From NCBI RefSeq assembly GCF_000143415.4, contig NW_003314371.1:472788-536787 (forward strand): a DNA stretch of 64,000 bases. The letters are read 5' to 3'. Source of the DNA: Selaginella moellendorffii (taxonomy: Eukaryota; Streptophyta; Lycopodiopsida; Selaginellales; Selaginellaceae). Each line of letters starts with the position of its first letter. Position 1 is the stretch's first letter. A program made the position numbers and the translations under genes. The notes beneath the pieces were generated by a model. The model was not told the origin of the DNA. It worked only from the letters and a program-made list of their open reading frames with translations, and ran no database searches. This document shows positions 10,730 to 21,171 of the stretch, piece after piece.

Positions 10730-12365
10730 TCATTTAGTGCTGAAGTGGCCCTTGAGGAAAGCGATCATGTCGTTGTAGACGTCGTCCCGCGCTCGAGTGC
10801 TGAGGATGAAATCGAGGTGCGCGTAATCCTCCACGTATAGCACCTTGGGGTTGCAAGTGAGGAGCTCCAGTGTGTGTGCGACGTCTTTGGTGTCGGACAG
10901 GCAGTCCTTGCCACCGTAAGCCATCCACACCGGAAGGGCAGGAATGGTGGCGATGTCATACTTTGGAGGATGGAGCTGGCGGTAGTTTCGCAGATTTCCC
11001 ACCCAGCCATAGTCGAACCGCTCATACGTGCCCTTCCGGATCACTGACGAAGATCAAAGAGCTTTATCGCCAAGACAAGAGGAAGAAAGAGTACCGACTT
11101 TGTGCGAGGTGCTGCATGTTCTTGAGAGAGGTGGACTGTGGCTCGTACTGCAAGTAGTATGGAATTCTCGACACGTTGAAGCAACAGTTGGGACCTAGAA
11201 GGAAACCACGAAAATGTTTTGCCTGTCACAACGGGTTCACAGCTCGAGACCGGCTTACCAGTTATGGCCGCCAGAAGGTTTCCACAGTCCACTTCCGGAT
11301 CTGCGCAGGCCTTGTCAACGAGCTCCACGCCGATTTCGCTGGACAAGAAGCAGGACTTGATTGAGCAGGAAAGCAAATCAAATCAGAAGAACCTTACTTG
11401 TGAAGGTTGAATTCATACAAACCAACCGCATTGCAAATCTGTCAGTGGGAGCCGGATAAATCGAAACCATCTCCAGAGGTTGCAAGAAGCTACGTACCGC
11501 GTCAATGTAAAGAAATGCGGCAGTACGAATGAGCTTGGAGGTGATATGATCCAGGTACGTGATCGGGCTCAGGAATGCCGCACCAGATACCAGTCGAGAA
11601 GTTTTTGGTGATGTTAGCGCCGCCAGGCCTATGATGGTGCCCTGTGAAAACCGGAGAGATGAGGATCAATGTCAGCACAAGAAGAAACATACATCCCACA
11701 CCTGAGAATGGCCAACGTAAAACACTTCCGAAGATGTTGAGCTGTGAATAAACTCCAGTATTGCTGGGATGTCATACTCCGCGAGTTCGTCCCAAGACCA
11801 GTCCCAGTATTTCTGTGAATAATTTGTCAACAATCACACACACCAAATGAGGAGCACGCAAAGCCATGAGCAAGAACCTTATCGTGTATGGAGAGAGTTT
11901 CGTGACCCCGACTCCAATAAGTTCCACGGCCGTTGGAAACCCACACATCAAAGCCTTCATCTGCCAGGATAAAACCAAGTGATTGCGATGGTGGATTCAG
12001 AAACCAAGTATCACCCCCCTGGAAATCAGAAAATTCTTTTCAGAGATGATCTCCGAAACATGAAAAACTCTCAAACCTGGAGCAATCCATGCTGGAGCAA
12101 GACTGCCGGACGAGGAAGGGCACCACCCTTGCGAACTCCATAAGGGATGCGCTGGACAGCAACGTGGAATCCATCTAGAGTGGTCACCTGCGTCGATCGT
12201 GAAAGAGGAGTGACTAGATAAGATCATTACCTTGTGCTCGAGACAAGGATACCCAAATGGCCGCACGAAGACGCTGCACAAGCCAGCTCCTCGATCAAGC
12301 GAGGCAGAGGAAGGTAAGGAGAGACAGAGGAGCAGTGTGGCGGCGATTGCCCACATCCACTCCAT
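10730..12365 (-). CDS. Acid/triacylglycerol lipase-like alpha/beta hydrolase (secreted)
   Basis: Nine exons on the minus strand: 12231-12365, 12077-12187, 11878-12018, 11702-11812, 11498-11641, 11398-11438, 11259-11338, 11099-11194 and 10730-11043, giving 390 residues. Residues 1-22 form a signal peptide. The lysosomal acid lipase pattern is clear: CLEHKVTTLDGFHVAVQRIP, PAVLLQHGLLQ (oxyanion region), DEGFDVWVSNGRGTYWSRGH, nucleophile motif GHSQG with Ser about residue 165, the acid region AYGGKDCLSD, and the catalytic His of YAHLDF about residue 362. Related plant proteins are annotated as triacylglycerol lipase 1/2. It probably acts in the secretory pathway or vacuole on neutral lipid esters; the natural substrate is not shown. 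It lies tandem and tight upstream of ferroportin. Confidence 0.88.
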
Positions 12366-12726
12366 ATCCAGCCCTCTGCCCTGCCGTGAATTTCAAACAT
12401 CCCTCTTCACAATATTTAAACCTTTAATATTCGACTGTGACTATTAGCATTACTGACAGGAGAACCAAGGTATGACAAGATCTATGTATGTACAAGATCA
12501 AAGTTGGTCAAGTGAAAGGTTCTGCGATTGCCTACTCCTTTTTTTCAGCATTCCTGCTAATTCTTTGCGGTTGATGTTTGGACAAATGTCACGAGGCGAC
12601 AAATTGTTGTCTCCTGGAGGAACTCGTCAGAGCTGTCCGCTTTCTCCAGCTTGCACCTTCCTGCCTCGATCTTGATCAGGGTTTCTAGATCCAAGAGAAG
12701 AAAGAAAAGCTATTTGATTAGCGAAC
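12366..12726. promoter_or_regulatory. Divergent intergenic region, lipase (-) / PRUNE-like (+)
   Basis: This 361-bp region separates two divergently read start codons. On the lipase side an AT-rich block (atatttaaac, about 12411-12420) lies about 50 bp from the start and could be its TATA element. No other ORF or RNA gene is supported. Confidence 0.4.
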
Positions 12727-15125
12727 ATGGTGACTAAACTCATGAAAGCAAAACAGGTAAGCTCCTCCTCTCTCGTCCTCTGCTTTTGATTATCGTGGGC
12801 TCCAAGTTCCTGCAGAAGCGCATGAAGGAAAGCCCGTATTACATCGGGCACAACACTACGACCAAACGCGCAGAGATCTCTCCCTATTCGGTGGACGTGG
12901 AGGATATCTATGAGACCCTCTACGTAAAGCAGAATGGAGGAGGAACAGCTGATCACTCGCCATACATCGCCACCCATGAGGAGGGAGAAAACATCCCCGA
13001 CTTCATCCACATCAACCTGGAGAATGAAACTCCATCTCTACCCAAGCTGAGCAGGCAATACAGCACGAAGCAGCACTCGATCACGAATGCCTCGCAGGCT
13101 GCTAGTGACACTTTCGAGCGAGGGGGAGAAATCCACTCACGCTTCGAGCTCAGCATCGATCAGGCCGACGCCTCAAACTCTTCGTCCACCATCGGCAGAG
13201 CTCCACCAGTCTCGTCCGAGAGCTTTGAGGCTGTGTTTAGGCCGAGGAACAACGTCAGCCGGCTGCTCACGAGCTGTGCCATGAGCAGCACCCGGAATGC
13301 TCTCACCGTCTCGGGTGTGGCCGCGGCTTTCTACAACGGGGGATGGCTCCCTCCAGCTCCAGCACCCGATCATAACGTTCTTGGGATCAACGAGTTTATC
13401 GCCGAGGTGAGAGGCGAGATTGAGTCCGGATTGCCAGGACGCTCCTTGACTGTCGTCCTCGGCAGCTATTTCCCAGGTGATGGTTACACTTACGAGCTGG
13501 TTTTCTCTGTAGCTCTTCATTGTGGTTGTTTATCAGACCTGGATTCTGTGGTTTCAACGATTGCTTACGCTTACTTCCTTCACACCAAGCGAGAATCACA
13601 AAACCAATGCATTGTACCCGTCGTCAACATGAAGAGGAGTGATCTCCAAATCCACACGGAAATAGATTGGCTGTTTAAGGCAGTGCAGCTCGATGTCGAG
13701 TCCCTCGTTTTCTCGGATGAAGTGTGTTGTTGCCATCCTTTTTTATTTCCTTGATTTTTTATTCTTTTGTGTTGCCAGATTAGCTTAACGTATTACCATC
13801 GATTTGGTAATCTCAGGCTTGTCTTAGTGGATCATAACAAGCTCGAACCCGTCCATGAGGTACGTAATTTCAAAATATTTTATGTTTTGAATTTCAAGTT
13901 TGTCACGCAGAGCTTAGGTGATGTGATCGTTGAAACGCTTGAACACAGCATGGTACTATAGATAATTAACTGTACTACAAAACTAATATTCTTTTCACTT
14001 TTAGTTTCAGACAGAAAATAAGATCCCACAGGTGCTTCTGGCTTGATCTTTGTTTTTATTACAAAATGGTTTTGTGATTTCTGGCTTTTCTATCATATGA
14101 AAGGTTGGCTCGTTGTGCACTTTGGTCGCGGAGAAATTCGCCTCCGAGGCTCCCAAGCTTTTACAAGGAAGAGGTTTGAGTCGACTTTTGGTAATGAGCT
14201 ACAAATCCATGTCCGAGCTTTGTCTGATGGAAAAATGTGTGTAGCTCGCTGGAATTTTGATCGACACTTGCAACCTTGACTTGTCCATTGGCCAGTGCTC
14301 AAGCAGAGACGTCGCCATGGCAACTCTGCTCTTGAATGGGGCGGGACGCTATGGTCGCAATGGTTTCTTCAAAATGCGTAAGTATGCTTTACTTCCGTGC
14401 TCCTCCTCTCATGATGTTTCACTTCGTCTCGTCAGTCCGGAAGAGAGTATCAGATTTGTCCGTGTTGAGCCCCAGGGAGATTCTCAACAAACAGATCGAA
14501 GTCTGGACTTCGGCAGCAGGTTTGCATATGTTTGTCTATGTACTTGTTTGATCGGTTTCGATTCGTTCATGGCCTGCAGGTAGCTCGGGAAGAATAGCAA
14601 GGATCGGGATGTGCTCCATGGGCATTGCTTTGAGCAGGTTCCTCACTGTTGAAACGGGAGTTTCCGACGAGCTCGTCCACCTCCAAAGTAACTTTTTCGG
14701 TTCTTGTTCTTTTGGTTTCAAGGGTGACATGAAAACGTTCAACAGGATCCAAAAAACTTGACATCTTGCTGGTTCTTACGAGCTACTATGACAAATCCGA
14801 CAAGTTTAAGGTGCTGCTCTTCTTTTTTTTTTTTTTTTTTTTTTTTTGCAAGTATAAATAATCTCCTTGTGACCAGCGCGAGCTTCTCATAGCCACTGAG
14901 GGCGAAGGACTGCTCCAAACACTAGTCGAATCTTACAACACCGCAGCACTGCAGCTCCACCCGATGGATATCATAGGCAGGAAAAAAAAAATCTTTATTT
15001 TTTTGCTCTAACACTTCTGTCATGAAGGATTGGGGCCATACACAAAGGCGTTTTCGCAAGGAAATATCACCATTTCTGGAGCTCAAGTTCGTCACATCAC
15101 TAAAGGCCTTTTCAGCAGTTGCTGA
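12727..15125 (+). CDS. PRUNE-like DHH/DHHA2 phosphoesterase (exopolyphosphatase-like)
   Basis: Thirteen exons: 12727-12756, 12816-13476, 13537-13721, 13779-13859, 13911-13952, 14011-14031, 14104-14190, 14245-14377, 14436-14519, 14580-14687, 14746-14810, 14877-14976 and 15028-15125, giving 564 residues. The N-terminal extension (RMKESPYYIGHNTTTKRAEI, DVEDIYETLYV) is the plant-specific part. The DHH domain shows DLDSVVSTIAYAYFL, VNMKRSDL and the DHN signature in LVLVDHNKL (about D310). The DHHA2 part shows VGSLCTLVAEK, GAGRYGRNGF, ARIGMCSMGIAL and LDILLVLTSYYD. Relatives hydrolyse short-chain polyphosphate or cyclic nucleotides with divalent metals; the substrate here is untested. The last intron appears to use a weak GC donor. 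The final 14 bases overlap the antiparallel PPR CDS. A broken 3' copy lies 6.04 kb downstream. Confidence 0.85.
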
Positions 15126-17214
15126 GTTGAGTTTTTTGTGGATTCTTTCTAAAAGCTGATAAAGTTTCACTGAAATGAGATATGCATTTTTCCTTGTCGG
15201 CATCCATGTGCACAGGCTTCGCAAGCATCACGAGCGCAGCCGGGTTGCCAGGACTGAGCTTGAGAATCTCTTTTGCTGCTCTGTTTATCTGAGAAGAATC
15301 GGTAGAGCTCCTGAGCAGGGACATCCAGTCGAGCGCATCAGCCTCGTAAGGCATGCTCCACACGAGCTCCTCGGCCTCACGAAAGTATTTCGCTCGGGAA
15401 AGCAAGTCCACCATGCACGAGTAGTGCTGCTTGCTGGCTTCGAGGCCGTAGTCGAAGCTCATGGACGCAAAAAAAGACTTTCCAGAGTAGAGCTTGCCAT
15501 CGTGACTGCACGCAATGAGCACGGACGCAAAGCACGCGTCGTTGGGAGTATTCACCAAGTTGATCGAGCAAAAAATCCGCGGAGCTTCGCCCCAGCGGCC
15601 ACTATGGCAGTAGGCCGCGAGGAGAGATCCCCACGACACAACGTCGTCGCTCTCTGGCTTGCGATGGAACAGTCGACGAGCACTCGCGAGGTAGCCGAGC
15701 TGAGCGTAGGCCGCGAGCATCACGTTCCAGCACACAGTGTCCCGCTGGGGAATCACGTCGAAAACTTCTCTTGCCTCTCGGATCTGCCCGCTTCGAATGT
15801 AAGCCACGAGCAAGCAAGTCCACGAGACGATGTTTGGCTGCTCGCCACCGGGTATGGAATCCAGAACTCTCTTCGAATCGCGGGCATGGCCTTTGTTAGA
15901 GTACGCGGACAGAAGAGCTGTCCAGGAAACCAAGCTCCGCTCCGGCATCTCGGTGAAGGCCTTTCTAGCCTCCTCGATATGCCCTCTCCGGGCATACGCA
16001 TCCAGCCTCGTGTTCCATGAGACGAGGTCTCGCTCCGGCATCGCCGAAAACATGGCTTCCACGGCTTCCATCTCCACGTTTTCGCAGCGAGCAAGCGCCG
16101 CGACCATGGAGTTCCAGGACACAATGTTCCTCTGTGGCATTCGCCGGAACACGGCTCTTGCTCTCTCGATATGCCCGATCTGGGCATATCCACTCAGCAA
16201 GGAGTTCCAGGACACGAGATTACGCTCTATCATCTCATCAAATGTGAGCTCTAGAGCCTCAATAATTCCAGCCCGTGCATAGAGCGCTAGCATGCAATTG
16301 CCAGAGACTAGATCGTGGAAGGGCATTCGGGTGCTAAAGAAAATCTCAGCTTTGTGGTGGAGCGCGCTTTGGGAGTACGCTGCCAGCATAGAGTTCCAAG
16401 AGACGATGTCGCGCTCCTCCATTTCAGCGAATACACGAGCCGCCTTCTCGACTTCCCGTGCCTGAACAAATGCCGCAAGCAAAGAGTTCCACGAAACCAA
16501 ATCCCTCTCTGGCATCATCGTATAAAACATTATCACTGCTTGATCTATGCCTTTCGAGGAATACGCGGATAGAAGGCAATTCCACGAGAACATATTCCTT
16601 TCTGGCATTGTATCAAACACCTCCTTGGCCTCTTCCAAATGCCCAGACTGGGCAAGTGCCGAGACTATTAACGTTCCAGACACTAAGTCCCTTGATGGCA
16701 TTTCGTCATAGATTCTTTTGGCATCGAGAATCATCTTGCTTCCACAGTAAGCAGCTAGCATTGACGTCCATGAGACCATGTCCCTCATGGGCATCTCGTC
16801 AAATATTTTCTTTGCAGATTCAATGTGGCCGTTCTGGGCATAAGCAGAGAGCAGTGATGTCCACGACACCAAGTCATGCTCCGGACTTTGGACAAAAACC
16901 CTCCAAGCATCGACCAGTTGCCCATTCTTGAGGTAAGCATCCAGCATCAAGTACCAGGAGAAAGCATCTTTGGAATCGATGGAATCAAAAACTTGTCGTG
17001 CTAGAGCAGGACTTCCAACACGTCCGTACATGCGAATGAGCTTGTTGTGGATCCGAACGTCCACCGCAGTGTGGATTTTGCCAAGAGTGTGGCTACTGAT
17101 GTACTGGTGGATGTTCCTGGCATCGTCTAACCCATTGCAAGAATCGATGAGCTTGAAACACTCGTTCCTATTGAAGTTGCCACCCTTGATGAGCTCCACA
17201 CAAGTTCTACACAT
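15112..17214 (-). CDS. Pentatricopeptide repeat protein (S-motif-rich PPR), copy A
   Basis: One uninterrupted 700-residue ORF. From about residue 60 it consists of about 17 PPR motifs of about 31 residues, with the pattern [IV]FDEMP.RD.VSWTSML.AYA..GH...A (for example KKIFDEMPMRDMVSWTSMLA). The C-terminal part (CFASVLIACSHDGKL, FDYGLEASKQHYSCMVDLL, ADALDWMSLL) resembles the post-repeat and E-like region of plant PLS-class PPRs, without a DYW deaminase domain. PPRs bind organellar RNA base by base and act in editing or processing; the target is unknown. There is no obvious organelle presequence. It is the intact member of a tandemly duplicated pair, lies 58 bp from the terpene synthase on the same strand and overlaps the PRUNE-like 3' end. 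Confidence 0.85.
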   Translation of the reverse strand: MCRTCVELIKGGNFNRNECFKLIDSCNGLDDARNIHQYISSHTLGKIHTAVDVRIHNKLIRMYGRVGSPALARQVFDSIDSKDAFSWYLMLDAYLKNGQLVDAWRVFVQSPEHDLVSWTSLLSAYAQNGHIESAKKIFDEMPMRDMVSWTSMLAAYCGSKMILDAKRIYDEMPSRDLVSGTLIVSALAQSGHLEEAKEVFDTMPERNMFSWNCLLSAYSSKGIDQAVIMFYTMMPERDLVSWNSLLAAFVQAREVEKAARVFAEMEERDIVSWNSMLAAYSQSALHHKAEIFFSTRMPFHDLVSGNCMLALYARAGIIEALELTFDEMIERNLVSWNSLLSGYAQIGHIERARAVFRRMPQRNIVSWNSMVAALARCENVEMEAVEAMFSAMPERDLVSWNTRLDAYARRGHIEEARKAFTEMPERSLVSWTALLSAYSNKGHARDSKRVLDSIPGGEQPNIVSWTCLLVAYIRSGQIREAREVFDVIPQRDTVCWNVMLAAYAQLGYLASARRLFHRKPESDDVVSWGSLLAAYCHSGRWGEAPRIFCSINLVNTPNDACFASVLIACSHDGKLYSGKSFFASMSFDYGLEASKQHYSCMVDLLSRAKYFREAEELVWSMPYEADALDWMSLLRSSTDSSQINRAAKEILKLSPGNPAALVMLAKPVHMDADKEKCISHFSETLSAFRKNPQKTQLSNC

Positions 17215-17272
17215 CAGAAAACTTGAAAGCTTTATTTCGGTTTGTGGATCTTATCATGCTTCATCGCAAGAT

Positions 17273-18319
17273 CTACAGAACAATCCAAATTCCATGACCA
17301 GACTCGCCATCATTCACTCCATAACGAGAACTAATGAAGTGGAACTTGAGGTTGTTTGGAACGCACAGCTTGAGGATCTGAAGGTAGCTCACAAGCTCGG
17401 CATTGCCAGAAGCCACAGCGTTCCTCATCACAACGTCGTAGTAATGCGTCACCTCGCGTTCCTTCTCCTGGATCATTGCACAGGTTCTGTCCACCGATTC
17501 CTGGAACGTGTTGATACTGGGATCCAAGAGCAACTGCAAGGACGCGATGCTTCTCAGTGGCTTTTTGGCGCGCAGCTCCGCGGGGAAGGAGATAACGTCG
17601 TTGACAAGGAGGACGTGATCGTTGATGGCGTTCTGGAGCGCCAGGTAGTCCCGCGACTCCAAATCGCTGTCTGGGAGCGCAATCTCCAGCGACATCTCGA
17701 TGAATGGGAAGCAGGGGAGGAGGAAGCAATCGAGCCTCCTGCGGGCCAAGTAGCTCTCGACCGTCGACGCCGATTGTGCTAGAGAAAGGACGCTCCGGTC
17801 CATGAAGGCAGCGTAGGCCTCCATCTGCGCGACCCAGTGCGCGTACACCCGGGGAGCCATGGATGATCGCAGGCGCGGAATGAGGTCCGCGCAGAACTCG
17901 AGCGATGGATGGACTGGATCGCGATGTGGGTGTGTCCCATGGAGGATGCCCTGGAAGGTCTCCAGGAACTCCTCCCGGGGGGCGCCACCGGGGGACTCGT
18001 CCTCGAGGAGATCATCCAGCATGGTTCCAAACCACGCGAACTTGCCGCAGAGGACGGCGCTTTCGGTGGATCCGCACAGCACGAGCATGCTCATGTAGAG
18101 CGGGATTCGCATGCGCTCCAGGGAGAGCTTTTGGGCATCGCTCATGCTGGGATTGATGAATGGGAATGCCCACTCGTTCGCGAGCTTGGCAACCAGCTTG
18201 TGGTCGGGATCCCAGGCGCTGGAGGGGATGGAGCAGCGAATGGGCGGCAAATAGAACCTCTTTAGCCCCAGGTGGTGTTCCATGGCGGGAATCTTCTCCA
18301 CAACAAATGCCATGACCAT
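17273..18319 (-). CDS. Microbial-type terpene synthase-like protein (MTPSL), copy A
   Basis: An intronless ORF of 348 residues when counted from the ATG at 18319. It carries the class I terpene synthase signatures: the aspartate-rich motif DDLLED (residues 102-107), the NSE-type motif NDVISFPAE (240-248) and a C-terminal RY pair (SSRY, about 332). Length and motifs fit bacterial/fungal-like synthases rather than the longer plant TPS family. MTPSL genes are known from Selaginella and other non-seed plants and make mono- or sesquiterpenes from prenyl diphosphates in the cytosol. The frame is open to an ATG at 18355, but that lies upstream of a TATAAAT element at about 18342-18348, so it is unlikely to be used. 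ATG 18283 (GCCATGG context) is a good alternative start. Confidence 0.85.
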   Translation of the reverse strand: MVMAFVVEKIPAMEHHLGLKRFYLPPIRCSIPSSAWDPDHKLVAKLANEWAFPFINPSMSDAQKLSLERMRIPLYMSMLVLCGSTESAVLCGKFAWFGTMLDDLLEDESPGGAPREEFLETFQGILHGTHPHRDPVHPSLEFCADLIPRLRSSMAPRVYAHWVAQMEAYAAFMDRSVLSLAQSASTVESYLARRRLDCFLLPCFPFIEMSLEIALPDSDLESRDYLALQNAINDHVLLVNDVISFPAELRAKKPLRSIASLQLLLDPSINTFQESVDRTCAMIQEKEREVTHYYDVVMRNAVASGNAELVSYLQILKLCVPNNLKFHFISSRYGVNDGESGHGIWIVL

Positions 18320-18355
18320 TAGGGGATCGTGGAGGAGGACATTTATAGTCACCAT

Positions 18356-18911
18356 GGCAAAGTTCGTTTCGAGAAATGCATAATGCAGTAGCTTTCACTT
18401 ACGTGGCTACCCCCTTGCCACGTTCATTCTTCGCTCTCTCTGGTACATGATGTTGTGACGCGCGCCAGGAAACCTGGTATGGGGTACCTTGTCCAGGATG
18501 AGCGCAAGAACAGCGTCCGGTAGGCTGTCAATGGTGGTGCCCTGAAGATGTGGACCTTGGACGTCCATCCGGTTAGAATTTCCCTAGCCATGATCCTTTA
18601 TCCTTTATCCTTTATAGCGTCGCTAAATATTAATTTGTCATGCTTAATCACGCCCAGCCCTAAATGGTTAACGATTAAATTTAAATGAGCTATAATTTAT
18701 AACTATAGCTTATACTTTTTGTGATCTTATTGAGAGAATTAACAATATACTAGAAAATCCAAATAAAAGGGGGTGCTGAATTGTGCATTCTACCCCACTG
18801 GACATTGCTAATGGAGTATCGACTTTGTACTGAATGCTTGAAAATTCTATCGCAGTGGCTGGAATATTGAAAGAAAAGTTTCATGCTCGTGTTTTCTCAC
18901 CCCTCATTGAG
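18356..18911. other. Intergenic region between MTPSL-A and the P450 pseudogene
   Basis: The first part is unique relative to copy B, which is about 350 bp shorter between the same two genes. A short tandem repeat (tcctttatcctttatcc) occurs at about 18593-18616, followed by an AT-rich stretch to about 18770. From about 18825 the sequence is homologous to the P450 5' flank of copy B. No gene seen. Confidence 0.5.
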
Positions 18912-19720
18912 ATGGATCCCACACTTGGTGTCGTTGTAAGCTCTCTCCTCCTTTTTATCCTGGCCGTCGTGATAATCAGCTACAAATCCAGAGTGACTTC
19001 TCCACCAGGGCCATGGGGATTGCCCTTGATTGGCCACCTCCACTTGCTAGCGGGAATGCCATTCCACCAAGCGCTGCAATCCATGTCACACCATTGTGCG
19101 CCAGCCATGGGCAGGCGCTGGATTTGAGGAAGACCCTGTCGGTGTTCATATTCAACAGCATAACCGGCTCCATCATGAGCAAACGGTACCTCAGCCACGA
19201 GCAACTTCGTGCCTTGGTACTTGAGATGGCTTGACTGGAAGACTCCGGGATTGAGACGCCTTCATGCAAAGCTGGATAAGTTCTTGCAAATGGTTGTGGA
19301 AGAACACAAGAAGAGCACCCGAGAGAAGAAGGACTTCCTTGACATCCTGCTCAAGGCTTTCGGAGAGGAGGAAGCTTATGCAAAAGCTAATCTGTTGGTA
19401 CGTGCGTGAGGATGAAGGACAAGATAGTGCTTCTGATATTCACATTCTTTCTTTCAGGAATTGATGGTGGCAGGAACTGAAACTTCCGTCACTGGGACCG
19501 AGTGGCTCATGGCAGCTGATCCAGGAGCCCCGGATCCTGAAAAGAGCCCAGCCAGAGCCTCACAATGCCGTGAGCAACAGGCGGATGGTGCAAGAATCAG
19601 ACCTCTTCAAGCTCGGCTACCTCGACGCCATCATCAAGGAGTCACTCAGGCGCTACCCAATAGTCCCGATCCACATCCACGAGTGCCAAGGACAAGCTAC
19701 GACGTCCCAAAAGGAACCAT
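18912..19720 (+). pseudogene. Cytochrome P450 pseudogene (copy A, internally deleted and 3'-truncated)
   Basis: The start (MDPTLGVVVSSLLLFILAVV) and proline-rich hinge (SPPGPWGLPLIGHLHLL) are nearly identical to the intact P450 at 24536. About 300 bp are missing after the first 60 codons, which shifts the frame. A second deletion of about 85 bp removes the segment after LSHE. The intron and start of exon 2 (I-helix GTETS and ESLRR region) are retained. Homology stops at 19720-19721, after the codons for PKGTI, where the sequence joins the middle of PRUNE exon 3. The heme-binding region is absent. It cannot encode a working enzyme. Confidence 0.88.
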
Positions 19721-21150
19721 CAGTGCAGCTCGATGTCGAGTCCCTTGTTTTCTTGGATGAAGTGTGTTGTTGCCATCCTTTTTTATTTCCTTGATTTTTT
19801 ATTCTTTTGTGTTGCCAGATTACCTTAACGTATTACCATCGATTTGGTAATCTCAGGCTTGTCTTAGTGGATCATAACAAGCTCGAACCCGTCCACGCGG
19901 TACTTAATTTCAAAATATTTTTATGTTTTGATTTTCAAGATTGTCGGGCAGAGCTTAAGTGATGTGATCGTAGAAACGCTTGAACACAGCATGGTACTAT
20001 AGATAATTAACTGTACTACGAAACTAATATTCTTCTCACTTTTACTTTCAGACTGAAAATAAGATCCCCCAGGTGCTTCTGGCTTGATCTTTGTTTTTAT
20101 TACAAAATGATTTCGCGATTTTTCTCTTTTCTATCATATGAAAGGTTGGCTCGTGCTGCACTTTGGTCGCGGAGAAATTCGCCTCCGAGGCTCCCAAGCT
20201 TTTACAAGAGGCTTGAGTCGACTTTTGGTAATGAGCTACAAATCCATGTCCGAGCTTTGTCTGATGGAAAAATGTGTATAGCTCGCTGGAATTTTGATCG
20301 ACACTTGCAACCTTGACTTGTCCATTGGCCAGTGCTCAAGCAGAGACGTCGCCATGGCAACTCTGCTTTTGAATGGGGCGGGACGCTATGATCGCAATGG
20401 TTTCTTCAAAATGCGTAAGTATGCTTTACTTCCGTGCTCCTCCTCTCATGATGTTTCACTTCGTCTCGTCAGTCCGGAAGAGAGTATCAGACTTGTCCGT
20501 GTTGAGCCCCAGGGAGATTCTCAACAAACAGATCGAAGTCTGGACTTCGGCAGCAGGTTTGCATATGTTTGTCTATGTACTTGTTTGATCGGTTTCGATT
20601 CGTTCATGGCCTGCAGGTAGCTCGGGAAGAATAGCAAGGATCGGGATGTGCTCCATGGGCATTGCTTTGAGCAGGTTCCTCACTGTTGAAACGGGAGTTT
20701 CCGACGAGTTCCTCCACCTCCAAAGTAAAAATTTCGGTTCTTCTTCTTTTGGTTTCAAGGATGACATGAAAACGTTCAACAGGATCCAAAAAACTTGACA
20801 TCTTGCTGCTTCTTACGAGCTACTATGACAAATCCGACAAGTTTAAGGTGCTGCTCTTTTTTTCTTTTTCTTTTTTTTTTTGCAAGTATAAATAATCTCC
20901 TTGTGACCAGCGCGAGCTTCTCATAGTCACTTAGGGCGAAGGACTGCTCCAAACACTAGTCGAATCTTACAACACCGCAGCACTGCAGCTCCACCCGATG
21001 GATTTCATAGGCAGGAAGAAAAAATTCTCTTTTTTTTGCACTAACACTTCTGTCATGCAGGATTGGGGCCATACACAAAGGCGTTTTCCCAAGGAAATAT
21101 CACCATTTCTGGAGCTCAAGTTCGTCACATCACTAAAGGCCTTTTCACGA
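19721..21150 (+). pseudogene. PRUNE-like DHH phosphoesterase pseudogene (3' half, copy B)
   Basis: Sequence collinear with 13681-15125 begins abruptly inside exon 3 at 19721 and retains all later exons and introns, so it arose by DNA duplication. There is no promoter or 5' half. The exon equivalent to 14104-14190 has lost four bases (gaag) near 20209, which puts a TGA in frame. Exons encoding the DHHA2 domain are otherwise well preserved, with only scattered substitutions. Confidence 0.88.
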
Positions 21151-21171
21151 GGCAGAGTTGAGTTTTTTGTG

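Noticed and set aside
15175-16020. 281-codon open frame on the plus strand
   Set aside because: It is the antisense shadow of the PPR gene at 15112-17214; its mirror in copy B is broken.
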